From Martensiomyces pterosporus (Eukaryota > Kickxellomycota > Kickxellomycetes > Kickxellales > Kickxellaceae): a stretch of DNA of 64,000 bases. The notes under the pieces were generated by a model. It did no database searches and was not told the origin of the DNA. It was given only the letters and a program-made list of their open reading frames with translations. Below are positions 31,818 to 42,300 of this stretch, one piece after another. Made by a program: the position numbers and the translations under genes. Location: positions 44,087-108,086 of the forward strand of contig MU603962.1 of NCBI GenBank assembly GCA_025201845.1, in the 5' to 3' direction. Position 1 is the stretch's first letter, and each line of letters begins with the position of its first letter.

Positions 31818-32671
31818 TTTTGCCGAATTGAATCACGTCTCCTTTGCGTGTCAGTAGATGCAAACAACTAGCCAAACAAAGAGTGCAAATGTAGACGAGC
31901 TGAATGCAAAGCAAGCCTTTGGCGAAAAAGTCGAAATGCAGGCTGCTAACGATAACACGCCTGCATGCATTTTTCTCTCAGCCAGTGATCCCTTGATCGA
32001 GATCAGATCTGCTGACTTTACGTGTTTGCGCTGCTGGCTGACGGTTTTGGGGCCCTCGCAAACACTCACCACACGCGTTTTTGCGCTATTAGCCCCTCTC
32101 TCTTTATTGGAGCTGCTCTTTAAACTTGCACTAGCCTCCACTACTCTTCTTGTCTGTAGACCTGCACACGCCCACACTCCTATTCCTAGCGGAAGCACCC
32201 TTTCTACTCGGGCGCATTCAGCTGCAGCGGTCATTACGGCTATTTTCCGCCATTGATATTAAGACGCCGGAAATTCTGCCCATTCTCCCAGTTGGGACCC
32301 ATTTCGCTTCATTTCAGTGCGTAAACGCACACTCATTTTCAGCGCATTTTCCTCCTTGCTGACACACTCTTCTCTTATCTACTAAGGACCAGAAGCAACA
32401 CACGGCAAGAGCACCTCTGCGCACTACTGCCCTCGCCTATTCCTGGGAAAACGAGTTTCGGGGCGTGGGGAGCTTTCTACATATACCTGTATGTACATGT
32501 GCTGCGCGTATCACATCTAAAGTAGAAAATAGCCTCTGTTATTCGGTGTTGTTCGCAACCGCACGGCCCGTCTAACGCAGATAGCCTAAACCACACCCCT
32601 TTGTTCGCTGCGCACTGGTGCCCAAATTATTTACATAGCAGCAATACGCCGCTCCGTTCTTGTGCTTGGCG
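31818..32671. promoter_or_regulatory. Bidirectional intergenic region between MRPL7 and SPT7
   Basis: These 854 bp separate two divergent start codons. Bases 32090-32400 are pyrimidine-rich in the SPT7 direction. No TATA box close to either start and no other coding feature could be supported. Confidence 0.5.
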
Positions 32672-35600
32672 ATGACACCCACCGATCAGAGTACAGAGGC
32701 CGCGAATGCGTCGCTTGCATCGCGATTGTCCATGGGCGATGTCGACTTGACAGATAACTGGGCTGCACGCAGCTACCAGATCGCCCTGCGGCTGTATGAG
32801 CGCGGCGTGTGGCCCACATACCTCACAGCCGCAGAGCTTCCCTACCTGGCCAAGGCCCTAGAATCGCAAGAGCTTTGGACCCAATTCATATCCCCGCGCA
32901 CAGAGCAATGGCAGATAACCGTGCCGCCGCCAATCTTCGACATCGCCAATGAGGAGCGAAGGGCGTCAAAACACAGCGACGACACCGACAGTGCGCCAGA
33001 TACAACACAGGTGCCGCCAACAAGGAATGCTGCTGGTGCAGCAGAGTCGGCTATCAATAAGCGCAGCGCGCCGGAAGATAGCGACGGAAGCGAGCAGCTT
33101 ATGAATGGCGAAGGCGACGTGCTGGGTAAGGCGGAGAAGCGTGCAAAGACGACTGCGGCCAATTCAATGGACTCGGACGACGAGATGCTCTCGGTTCTGT
33201 CTGGCAGCGATATTGACATGGCCATGTGGACGGGGGACGCATCAGTGGCGTCGAATGCCATGTCACCGGAATCAACCGCGGAAGCAGCACCAGCACTCAA
33301 CAAACATTTTGCAGGCGTGCCGCCAACCAGGGATTATGCAGCCGCGGAGAGCTCGATGGTTTGTGCCATAGCCGCATTCCACGCAAGATCGGCCATCTTT
33401 GAGCAGTACCTGTCGGTGCTTTGCGGCACAGGAGAATGTAGCATGTGCACCGATACTGCTGACGTACACGCTGATCTAGATGCAATCGAATCCCAGCTGT
33501 CTGGGCCCAAGAGCGAGAAGGGCTTGGCTGGCAGTAGCAATGCCAGTGGTTCTGGCGATGAAGAGATGGCAGCTGAAGTGCCTTCGTTGACTGATCAACA
33601 AGCACCAGCGGCACTCGTGTCGAGAAGCCTGGACGAGGATGAGGACTATGATGACGATGATGGCGAAGAAGATGAAAGCAGCGCGCATAATGCCATCAGC
33701 CTATCTACAGCAGCACCAGCAGCGCCAGCAGCACCAGCAGCCAATGGCAGCACAAACTTAGGCAAGCAAGCCCAGGACTCAGATAGCGGCACAGACACTA
33801 AACCCAAGCAGGCTGATTCCGACAGCAAACCCGCTGTTGAACCCGATGGGACTGCATCACAAGCAGCGGGCGGTAAGCCAAGCACATTCAGCTTCGACCT
33901 ATCCGCCGATGCACAAATAGCCACTCGCGCAGTATTCCACACCCTGGACGACCTGGCCGAAGCCGTAAGCGAGCAGTCCCGGCACGAGAGCAACCTGCGC
34001 GCAGTCAAGGAGGTGGTAGAACAGCGAGCCGCCGAGCCCAAGGACATGCTCGTCAACCAAATCGGATCCCTCTACCACATGAAAAACCTCGCTCAGTTCA
34101 TCGACAACCACCGCGACAGCGTCAGCATGACCACGCGCGAGCTCACCCACCTTTTGTCAGAAGTGCGGCCCAAGCGATCCAAGTGGGCCAGTGACCGGCG
34201 AGTGGGACAGGAGCAGTTGTATAATGCGCTTGAGCACGTCCTCCATGAGCTCAAGGCCATGGGCCCCGTAGCCACGCCGTTTCTCACGCAGGTCAAGCGG
34301 CGAGATGCGCCCGATTACTACGAAGTGATTAGAAGACCCATGGACCTGGCCACCATGTCCAAGAAGCTCCGCGGCCTGCAGTACAACAGCAAGGACGAGT
34401 TTGCGGTCGATATCCAGCTTATCAGGGACAACTGCTACGCGTACAACACCGAGCCCGGAAACATCTACCGCAAGAACGTTGATGCGCTGGTGAAGAAGGC
34501 GAGGCATCTGATGGAGTCGGTCCCAAGCGTTGTTGTTAGGGACAAGAGCGGCGGCGATGCAGGGGGTGCTGGCGAGGATGCGAACACGGAGTTTGGCGAT
34601 GAAAGCGGCGACGAGTCACAGGGCACTAGGACGATCTATGGCCAACGCGAAGGGTCGGTGCTAGTCGACGATGGCACGCCTGCTCCGGGCGCTAGCGATG
34701 GCCATCCTTCAAATAGCCAGCCTATGGCTAGAATGTCGGCCGAAGATTCAGCCACCAGCATCTCCGGAGCTGCCTTGGACACGGCTGTCTCATTTTGTGA
34801 GGAATCTCAGCAGCAGCAGCAGCAGCAGTGCCTCACTGTGCTGGCGCAAAACATCTCGCGAATAATGAGCAACGGCACCCCGCTGCGCACTGCAATTGCC
34901 GAGATCACCGATGGCTACGAACCCGCGCTTGGCGAGAAGGTTTGGCGCAGCAGGGTGCGCAAGCAACTCGCAGAGTTTTCTCGGCGACTCGAGTATGATG
35001 CCCACAGCGAGCTTTCCGAGCGCCATGCGCCGCAGCGCACTGCTGAGAAGATGCGCGAATTTCAAAACCATACGCACGATGTGCTGGAGCATGTTCGCGG
35101 CCAGGACATTCAGGCTATTGAGCGGCATGCGGACATTGCAGACCTGCTGACCGTGTGCCCGCAGGCTTCTGGCAGCAGCGGCGCGGTGGTGGCTAGGCGA
35201 AGGAACGAGGTGCTTGACGAAAAGCGCAAGGACTGGCTCCAGAATGCCAGTGAGCTGGATGCCAACGCGTGGGGATTTGCTGGCGAGTGCGAGGCGGCTA
35301 CTGGGCTTCCACAGATCGAGACGCTGGAGTCGCAGATCAGGAAGGATGGAGTCGTGCAATGGCTCAACGATGACTGCGAGTCCACTGTCGCCGAGCTACT
35401 CAGTGCCACGCTAAGGCACGACGCGGACCCAGGTGGCGGCGAGGGCAACGCATCCTCTTCTTCGTCGCTGCTTGCTCACAGCTGCGGCATCGCGGGCGAG
35501 GAGAAGCAGCAGCCCTCCTTGGAGGCGTACGCAGTGGCGCGGTTCCCGGACAACCACATGTGGCGTGGTATGGCGGACAACATTGAGCGACTGAGAGGCA

Positions 35601-36769
35601 TCCGCGAGGTGGACAGCAAGATCTGGGCGACCAAGCTCAACATTCCCGTTGGGTACCTCCACCCCGGAGCTTCTAGTGGCGGTGGCAGCGGTGTTGGAGA
35701 CGGCTCAGGCAAGGGAAAGGCGGCAGGAGATGCCGACGAGGCCGGAACGATACCTGTCAGAGATCTTCACGGCGACTATGCATCGCGCCCAGACCCTAAC
35801 GCTCCCTTTAAGGTGGATGCTGCCGGAGCGCGTATGCTTCTTCAGCGGACCAGCGCACTGATTCTTGCACACACTGGGTTTGAGGCAATCACGGCGTCGG
35901 CCATGTCCTGTCTGTCTGATTTCCTGGTCGACTACATGAGCAATCTGGGGCGCACCCTCAGGACGTACAGCGACAAGTACAGCAAGAAGATGAGCGCCGA
36001 GGCCATTCTCGCCCACTCTCTCTATGCAAATGGGACGGAGGACCTGGCCGAGCTGGAGTACTACATGCGCGGCGAGGTGGGCAAGTATGCGGGCAAGCTG
36101 ATTGACCTGCACAAGAAGCTGAAGCGCTCATACCAGGACATTGTGTCAGACGGACGGCCTGATGCAGCCACCGCCGACGCCTCGGCGTTGGAGAGCGAAG
36201 GCGCGTTTATGACCGGAATGATTGGCGGGGTGGGGGATCTGGGCGACGACTTCTTTGGGTTCAAGGAGCTGGGCCTCGATAAGGAGCTTGGCTTGGAACA
36301 GCTGACCGTGCCGCAGCGACTGTGGTATGGCAAGAACGCTGCTCACTCTGAGGATGGAGCAAATGCAGCGCATCAGGAGACGCTTGCCCATCCGATGCCC
36401 AAGCCATGGGCGCCGATTGTCACACCGCAGGGCCAGATCGGACTGATGCGCTCGTTTATCTGCGAGAAGCTCAAGGCCAAGAACGGAGTCGACCCGCCAG
36501 GCCACGAGCACACCGCGGGTGGCGGTGACGAGGAGCCGGAGCAGAAGATGCCGGAGCAGTGGGAGCCGATTCCAGAGGACGAGGACTTGCCCACGAAGGC
36601 AAGGTATGGAGCGTCGCGGCCCAAGGCACCGCAGCCCAACTACCTCACGCACCCGCGCACGCATATGCATGTGGGGTCTGGGAAGCCCGTGGTGGCGCCT
36701 GGCGGAAGGTCGGCCAAGAAGAAGCCTGGAAAGACCACGGGCAGCAAGACCGCCACAAAGAAGAAGTAG
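32672..36769 (+). CDS. SPT7: SAGA complex subunit Spt7, bromodomain and histone-fold protein
   Basis: The protein has 1,365 residues from ATG 32672. The N-terminal third is acidic and low-complexity (DEDEDYDDDDGEEDES). Residues about 510-615 form a bromodomain: FLTQVKRRDAPDYYEVIRRP, MDLATMSKKL and the acetyl-lysine-reading Asn in RDNCYAYNTEPGN. A polyQ run lies near 713. Residues about 1054-1143 look like the Spt7 histone fold (LILAHTGFEAITASAMSCL, then DFLVDYMSNLGRTL), which in yeast pairs with Spt3/Ada1-type partners. The tail is Lys-rich (KKKPGKTTGSKTATKKK). Spt7 scaffolds SAGA, the histone acetylation and TBP-delivery coactivator. The length matches yeast Spt7 (1,332). It is an intronless coding region. 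The middle region (LYHMKNLAQFIDNHRDS) is also characteristic of fungal Spt7. Confidence 0.9.
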   Translation: MTPTDQSTEAANASLASRLSMGDVDLTDNWAARSYQIALRLYERGVWPTYLTAAELPYLAKALESQELWTQFISPRTEQWQITVPPPIFDIANEERRASKHSDDTDSAPDTTQVPPTRNAAGAAESAINKRSAPEDSDGSEQLMNGEGDVLGKAEKRAKTTAANSMDSDDEMLSVLSGSDIDMAMWTGDASVASNAMSPESTAEAAPALNKHFAGVPPTRDYAAAESSMVCAIAAFHARSAIFEQYLSVLCGTGECSMCTDTADVHADLDAIESQLSGPKSEKGLAGSSNASGSGDEEMAAEVPSLTDQQAPAALVSRSLDEDEDYDDDDGEEDESSAHNAISLSTAAPAAPAAPAANGSTNLGKQAQDSDSGTDTKPKQADSDSKPAVEPDGTASQAAGGKPSTFSFDLSADAQIATRAVFHTLDDLAEAVSEQSRHESNLRAVKEVVEQRAAEPKDMLVNQIGSLYHMKNLAQFIDNHRDSVSMTTRELTHLLSEVRPKRSKWASDRRVGQEQLYNALEHVLHELKAMGPVATPFLTQVKRRDAPDYYEVIRRPMDLATMSKKLRGLQYNSKDEFAVDIQLIRDNCYAYNTEPGNIYRKNVDALVKKARHLMESVPSVVVRDKSGGDAGGAGEDANTEFGDESGDESQGTRTIYGQREGSVLVDDGTPAPGASDGHPSNSQPMARMSAEDSATSISGAALDTAVSFCEESQQQQQQQCLTVLAQNISRIMSNGTPLRTAIAEITDGYEPALGEKVWRSRVRKQLAEFSRRLEYDAHSELSERHAPQRTAEKMREFQNHTHDVLEHVRGQDIQAIERHADIADLLTVCPQASGSSGAVVARRRNEVLDEKRKDWLQNASELDANAWGFAGECEAATGLPQIETLESQIRKDGVVQWLNDDCESTVAELLSATLRHDADPGGGEGNASSSSSLLAHSCGIAGEEKQQPSLEAYAVARFPDNHMWRGMADNIERLRGIREVDSKIWATKLNIPVGYLHPGASSGGGSGVGDGSGKGKAAGDADEAGTIPVRDLHGDYASRPDPNAPFKVDAAGARMLLQRTSALILAHTGFEAITASAMSCLSDFLVDYMSNLGRTLRTYSDKYSKKMSAEAILAHSLYANGTEDLAELEYYMRGEVGKYAGKLIDLHKKLKRSYQDIVSDGRPDAATADASALESEGAFMTGMIGGVGDLGDDFFGFKELGLDKELGLEQLTVPQRLWYGKNAAHSEDGANAAHQETLAHPMPKPWAPIVTPQGQIGLMRSFICEKLKAKNGVDPPGHEHTAGGGDEEPEQKMPEQWEPIPEDEDLPTKARYGASRPKAPQPNYLTHPRTHMHVGSGKPVVAPGGRSAKKKPGKTTGSKTATKKK

Positions 36770-37194
36770 CTTTAGTTTCATCCATCGCATTAAACCCACT
36801 CGTGGTGCGGCGGTTCTACGAATAAACCGACCAGCCTTCCGCTGGAGAGCCACTGCTTGGCTCGCCAGTTGGGGGGGGGGCTCTAGTTTGATTGGGTTTC
36901 CTAGGGCAGTGAGGCTACGAAGGCGATGGGCTTGGGCGATTCGTGGCTACTCCTTTTTTTGGAGGGCCACGATGAGCCGAAAGAGTGGAACACCAGCTTT
37001 AATCCGATCTTTTGCAGCCGCCGTCACATTTTTTTTCCTCTAGATTTTTTCTCCCCTCCCTTCAGTTGTCTGTCCCAAGGAAGACCCCGAGACGGAACAG
37101 ATAGATCCAGAAACCACCCCTCTTTCCCAGCAGACGCCTGCACCCTGTTTCCCCTTCTCAATTTTCTACTGACATTATCCAGAGGACATCAGCC

Positions 37195-37557
37195 ATGTAT
37201 ACACTTGCACACGAGTCGCTTAGCTCAGTCGTGTCGAGGGACTCGGCGGACACCCTGTGCACTCACAATCACCACATGGCGCACCCCTCGCACCACTACC
37301 ATCACCAGCGGCAGCGGGAGCCAGAGATTCTGCGGATTGTCTTGCAATATCCACAGCAGCAGCAACCGCACGCGCAGCGGCAGCAACGGCAGCAACGGCA
37401 GCAACGGCAGCAGCAGCAGCAGCAGCAGCAGCAGCGGGCGCGGTTGCAGAAAAGACAGCCGCAGCCAAAGACAACATCTACTCGGTTTGACCGAGTGCTG
37501 CTTCTGAGAAGGCTGCGGCAGATGCTGAGCACCAAGAAAGAGAAGGAGAGCGCGTAG
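37195..37557 (+). CDS. Small polyglutamine-containing hypothetical protein
   Basis: This is a 120-residue frame from ATG 37195. It is His-rich at 24-37, Gln/Arg-rich at 55-85 (repeated QQRQ, then nine Q), and basic at the end (FDRVLLLRRLRQMLSTKKEK). I do not recognise it. In its favour: a pyrimidine-rich run and a CAG-bearing leader just upstream, and a patterned amphipathic C-terminus. Against it: its core is a simple repeat that is open in several frames on both strands. It may instead be the 5' exon or leader of nothing at all. Low confidence. Confidence 0.3.
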   Translation: MYTLAHESLSSVVSRDSADTLCTHNHHMAHPSHHYHHQRQREPEILRIVLQYPQQQQPHAQRQQRQQRQQRQQQQQQQQQRARLQKRQPQPKTTSTRFDRVLLLRRLRQMLSTKKEKESA

Positions 37558-37790
37558 AGCAAAGAGATGGCCGGGCCACACTCGCATTCCTGGATGGCTG
37601 GCACAAGCATCCCTTTTCGTTGTATAAAATATATGGATATATACCAGTTAGCAGTGGAGAGCAGGCCAGAGAGAGAGAAGAGACTGGGATAATAGGAATA
37701 CTAGAGATAAAAGCAAGTTGGAGAAATGGTGGAGCACAAAACGAAAAAGCAAAGTGGAAAGTAAGAGCGAGTCAAGGGAGTGAAAAATAT

Positions 37791-39302
37791 TTACATCCAG
37801 CTGTCAGGGTTCTGGTGAGGATATCGACTTTGGGATTGCAAATTGTGCTGACGCTGCTGCATCTGCTGCTGCATCTGAAGGTGCTGGTGCTGAGACGGCG
37901 GTGGCGGCGGCTGATGGGGGATGATGGGGGGCTGCGGCGACACCGGGGTTGGGTTGGTGCGCCTGCGGCGCAGGATGTTGACAATGACGTCGGGGTTGTC
38001 GCGGTGGAACTGGCCATGCGAGAACTTCCACCACAGCTTGCCATCCGGATCCGGAATCTTCCTCCTCTGGTCCGTGAGCCGAACGAAGCGATAGTCATTG
38101 AGGTTCTTTTCAATCGAATGGTAGTTTTGCGCACGAAGCCCAGCGGCCTGCAAGCACGCCAGGAGCTTTTCCGCAGAGGAGAACTTGAATGCCGCCCCTT
38201 CGTCGCACCAGCGAATCCAGGCCTCGTTCTGCGGGTCGTTGATAATCCTGTACAGAAGGATGGGGAACAACGGCGTGTCGCTTGTGCGCTGGCGCTGCGT
38301 GCCAGTCAAGGACCTGTCGCGGATGTTGGCAGTCCCCAAGAGGTATGGCAGCGCACTCGACTGGCCGTTGGCGTTGTATGCGCCGTCTGTGCTCTGTGAG
38401 CGCCGACGTGACGTGCGCATATCGTCGATGGTGGCCGGGAAGCTCTTGAGCCCGGTGTGTGCTGCTGACCCCGAAGACATGCTGTCGGGCGTCAGGGACA
38501 TGCCGACAGGCGTGGGCGAGTTCATGTTGTTTGCGCTGTGGTGGGTGACGTGGAGCGGGTGGTGCTGGTGCTGCTGGTGGTGGTAGCTCTGCGCGTAGTT
38601 GGCGCCGTTGCCTCCACCAGTGCTCGCAGACATGTGGTTGTTTCGGCCGATGCTGCAGTTGTTGCTGGCATGGTTGCCGGTGCTGGCGTGGTTGCCGTTG
38701 GGTGGGCTGAGGGCCGGAGGGGCGGTGTATGTGTTTGTGGAGTTGCTCGACGTGCTAGAGCTGTTGTTTTCGCTTATCACGCTGAATGGAGGAAGCGTGA
38801 TGCCAGAGGAGCCAACAGCAGCAGCACTGCTGTGGCTGCGGTTAGCGCGGCTGCCAGCGCTGCCGTATGACGCGGGTGGCCTGGCAGGCTCAAAGATGCG
38901 GTTATACGACTTGTGCTCGGGACTAGCCAGCTCCATCAGGCCCTCCATGCCCGTGAGCTCATCGTCACCGTACTTTCCATTGCCGGCACTGTTAACACCA
39001 GCGGCATTGAAGCTCAGGAGCGGGGCGCGGCGTGGGGGAGTGATGGACGCCGGGCTGACTGGGTTGGAGATGTGGTAGTCCTGCGATGCGGGCTCTGGGG
39101 GCGAGAGCAGGGCGCTTACGGGCACCGAGCCAGGCGAAGGGTTGGATCCGTAAATGGGCGGGATATCGGCAGTAGCAGAAGACGGAGTAGTGAGGAACTG
39201 GATGCTAGTGCGGCTGTTGGTGCTGAGCAGAGGCGACATCTCGGGCCTCACATCAGAAGCGGCGGCGGCGGCGGCAGAGGCAAAAGCGCTACTGCTCTCC
39301 AT
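37791..39302 (-). CDS. HSF-type DNA-binding domain transcription factor
   Basis: The protein has 503 residues from ATG 39302. The first 340 residues are Ser/Asn/His-rich and disordered. Residues about 343-447 form an HSF-type winged helix: TPLFPILLYRIINDPQNEAW, GAAFKFSSAEKLLACLQAAG, NYHSIEKNLNDYRFVRLTD, LWWKFSHGQFHRDNPDVIV. The tail is Pro/Gln-rich with HLQMQQQMQQRQHNLQ and has no clear trimerisation coiled coil. An Asn/Arg-type linker (RRKIPDPDGK) is inserted between the recognition helix and the wing, as in the gene at 14510-15489. The reading frame stays open ten codons upstream to a good acceptor (CAATTAG at 39333-39339), so the true start may lie in an earlier exon; ATG|GTAGGC near 40170 is one candidate. 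A nuclear regulator by inference. Confidence 0.86.
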   Translation of the reverse strand: MESSSAFASAAAAAASDVRPEMSPLLSTNSRTSIQFLTTPSSATADIPPIYGSNPSPGSVPVSALLSPPEPASQDYHISNPVSPASITPPRRAPLLSFNAAGVNSAGNGKYGDDELTGMEGLMELASPEHKSYNRIFEPARPPASYGSAGSRANRSHSSAAAVGSSGITLPPFSVISENNSSSTSSNSTNTYTAPPALSPPNGNHASTGNHASNNCSIGRNNHMSASTGGGNGANYAQSYHHQQHQHHPLHVTHHSANNMNSPTPVGMSLTPDSMSSGSAAHTGLKSFPATIDDMRTSRRRSQSTDGAYNANGQSSALPYLLGTANIRDRSLTGTQRQRTSDTPLFPILLYRIINDPQNEAWIRWCDEGAAFKFSSAEKLLACLQAAGLRAQNYHSIEKNLNDYRFVRLTDQRRKIPDPDGKLWWKFSHGQFHRDNPDVIVNILRRRRTNPTPVSPQPPIIPHQPPPPPSQHQHLQMQQQMQQRQHNLQSQSRYPHQNPDSWM

Positions 39303-42300
39303 GGGGCGGCTGAACGCATGGTCGTAGTTTGTCTAATTGAAAACAAACAAACAAACAAACAGCATGGCATGACGGTGATTAATGGCAGTAGGGCTGACGA
39401 CAGGCAGATTGCTGTAGTAACGAGGGGAAAGCGCAGAGAAGTAGGTCCACACGCACATACACGCACATGAGGTATGCGTATATAGATGGATTGTTCCCAC
39501 TCCACTTTGCATCTGGTGATTGGTGATTGCCTCCTCTTCCGGATTCACGTATAAATGAGATGAGCTGTGAATGGGGGCGGGGGAGCGAGGCGGAAGTGGG
39601 AAGCGTGAACGCGGTTGTCAAACAATTGACTGCTGCATTGAGGTGTGTAGACGACAAGGGATGGTGGCTGCTGAAGGGGGGTTGTGTGGTTGAGTTGGGG
39701 AGTGGGGTGTTTTGCGGCGGCCCTTCTTTTCTCTCTGCAAAGACGAGGTGGCAAGGGGGCAGTAGTGGTGCGAGGAGGGGGAGCAGCGGGCGGGAATATC
39801 CACTCGCCGATATCCCCCCACACAGGCACGCAAGCTCTGGCGAGCACAGCCTTTGCGAAGGCAGTTCGTCTGCTGTGGTCGGCAGGGTTCGCGCGGGTGC
39901 GCATGCTCATTTAGTCGTGCTTGGCCGCACCACCACACATAATGGCGCTTTCCCCCTCACATGCATGCTTTGGGGGTGGGCCGTTGCAGGGATGGGACGA
40001 GTGGGTGTGGTGGTGGATAATAGGCTGCTCGCGCGGTGAAGAGCGAAAGCAGGCAAGGCAGCAAGGCAGCAAGGTGCATCACAATGAGAAAAGGCGCAAC
40101 AATGCAGAACGGGCGTACAAAAGTAGGATACAGAACACAAAGCGAAAGGATGAGAAAAAGACTTGGCGCCTACCATTATGTCTTGCTTCGTATTATACAC
40201 AGGCTAATTTACTCGTTGGTTCGTGATCGTAGTTCCGGGTGTGTGCTGGGAGCCAGGATAGCTGGAAGCCCTGTTTTTTCTTCTTTTGCCAGGAGGCGAA
40301 GAGGCGTGGTGGAGCGTGGTCGCTGGGGTGTGTGTGTGGAGCCTAGCGGAGTGTCTCCCCTGGTGTGTCTGTGAAGCAGCGACTTGGCTAGTGAGAGCAG
40401 TGCTTGTTTGCTGTTGGCGTTACTGCTTCTTGCTTTCTTCGAGGAGCGGGACACGGACAAGGACAAGGACAAGGGCTCTTGGGGATATGTAGGAAACCAG
40501 CGACAAGAAGGACAAAGGAGGTCCAGGTGCGTGCGGGGCTGGCGCTGTATGTGTGGGCGCTGCAGGAGCCAGAGAGAGGAGAGAAGGATAGATAAAGATG
40601 TTGCACCAGAGATAGAATAGGGTATGTTGCGGTGATGGTAGCAAAAGGAGAAGGGAAAGAGAGGAGAAAGCGCTAGAGATGAATAATAATAATAGTAAGG
40701 ACGACGAGGACAAAGAAGCGATGATTGTTCTCGGAGTACTGGCCCTTAATTTTTCTGACGCACTTCCTGGTTGGCGCTGGTCCACAAGAGAGGACGAGGC
40801 AGGTGCGTGGATGGATGATACAAAGGAACTCGTTTGTTTGCTCTAAGGGAAATCCCAGGCGTGCAGCTCTTTAAGGAGGTTACACAAGCACTCTGAGCTG
40901 GGCTGCTGGGCAGACAGGTGGAAAAGGGTATGGCGGGGTGGGCAGCACTCAGGTCTGAGAGCGTGCAGTGCACAGCGGAGCGGTGCGTGCGCCGTATACG
41001 TGTGAGGTGAGCAGCCAGGCGAGAATGCGGCGGAGGAGAGCAGCGGCCACACAGCTCGCACTTGCTAGTCTGCGTGCGTGTGCGTGGTGGTGTGTTTGTT
41101 TGTTCAAAGTGGCTGAACAGATAGTAGTGTAGTAGCAGTCGTAAGGGCAAAATGTCAAGCGCCCCAAGTTGTCAAACGCTCCTTTAAAGTGAATGTATGT
41201 GCAATAGAGCAGCTTCTGCTGGCGAGGTGGGTGGATGCGGGTGTGGCAGAGTGAATAGCAAACAAACAGCCACTACCAGACAGCCGTCGTTATAGCTGAA
41301 GCTTTCAGGAGTGGGATATGATGGAGTAAATAGGACGTATATGTATATGGATAATAGAGACGCTTTAGAGGGGAGCGGAGAAAGGAGAAGAGCAGAACAG
41401 AAAGGGTGAACAAGGGGAGTAGTAGCCGATGCTGAGCACAATCCAATCCTATTTAAATAAAACCATAGAGCAAACTCTGAGGCAGCTGACGAGCTACAAG
41501 AGGCAGAGGGGGTGCGGGAGGGAGGGAAGTGGAAGCTGGCACACGCAACGCATGCGAGCAGGCAGGCAGATGGCTGGCGGAGGAACCGAGCAGAGGCAGA
41601 GATGTGTGTGCGTTTGTATGGAACAGCGAAGCAGTCAAGAACCTTGAAATTTGCACACACTCCTTTTCATCCACCCCTTGGCTGCTTCATAGACACGCCT
41701 GTATCGGCATACAGAGAATGTCACCGGATTCTCTTGCAGACTCGCACCTGACCCTGTAGTATTGTCCTCCTCTCCCGCCGCTGTGCTGCTGGCTGCCGCT
41801 GCTCTTGAAATCCAAACCCTCACAGCCCCCTTCCACTGCTACTGCCACACGATCCCCTCCCCACGATGGCTGCGCGCTTCACGCACATTATTCACTTGTA
41901 GCAACAATCGGCTTAGTGACTCCCAGCAAACCACGAGGTAGGCGGATGGATGCATGAGTGGCAGAGTCAAAGCAAGCTCTACAAGGACACTTGTGGCCTG
42001 CGATTCCAACCAAAGCGCCTTTGCATAGCCGATACTGAGCCCATCTGTGCTGCTACATGCTGCTCTTTTGGCTGCGCGTATCCAGAACCATCTTGGCGGT
42101 GCCTATTAATGGAAGCAACCCTGCCATCTTTAGCACCCCCTTATCCTTCCTACTTTGATGTCTTCATAGCAGCACACACATGTACGCACTTGCACCTCTG
42201 CGAATGCGGTGTGCTGCACATGTCCATTTCACATCCTGCTTCAGACCACAGCCAATATGCTTACAAAAAGCAGCCAGCGCTCCACTGGGAAGGAACCTTC

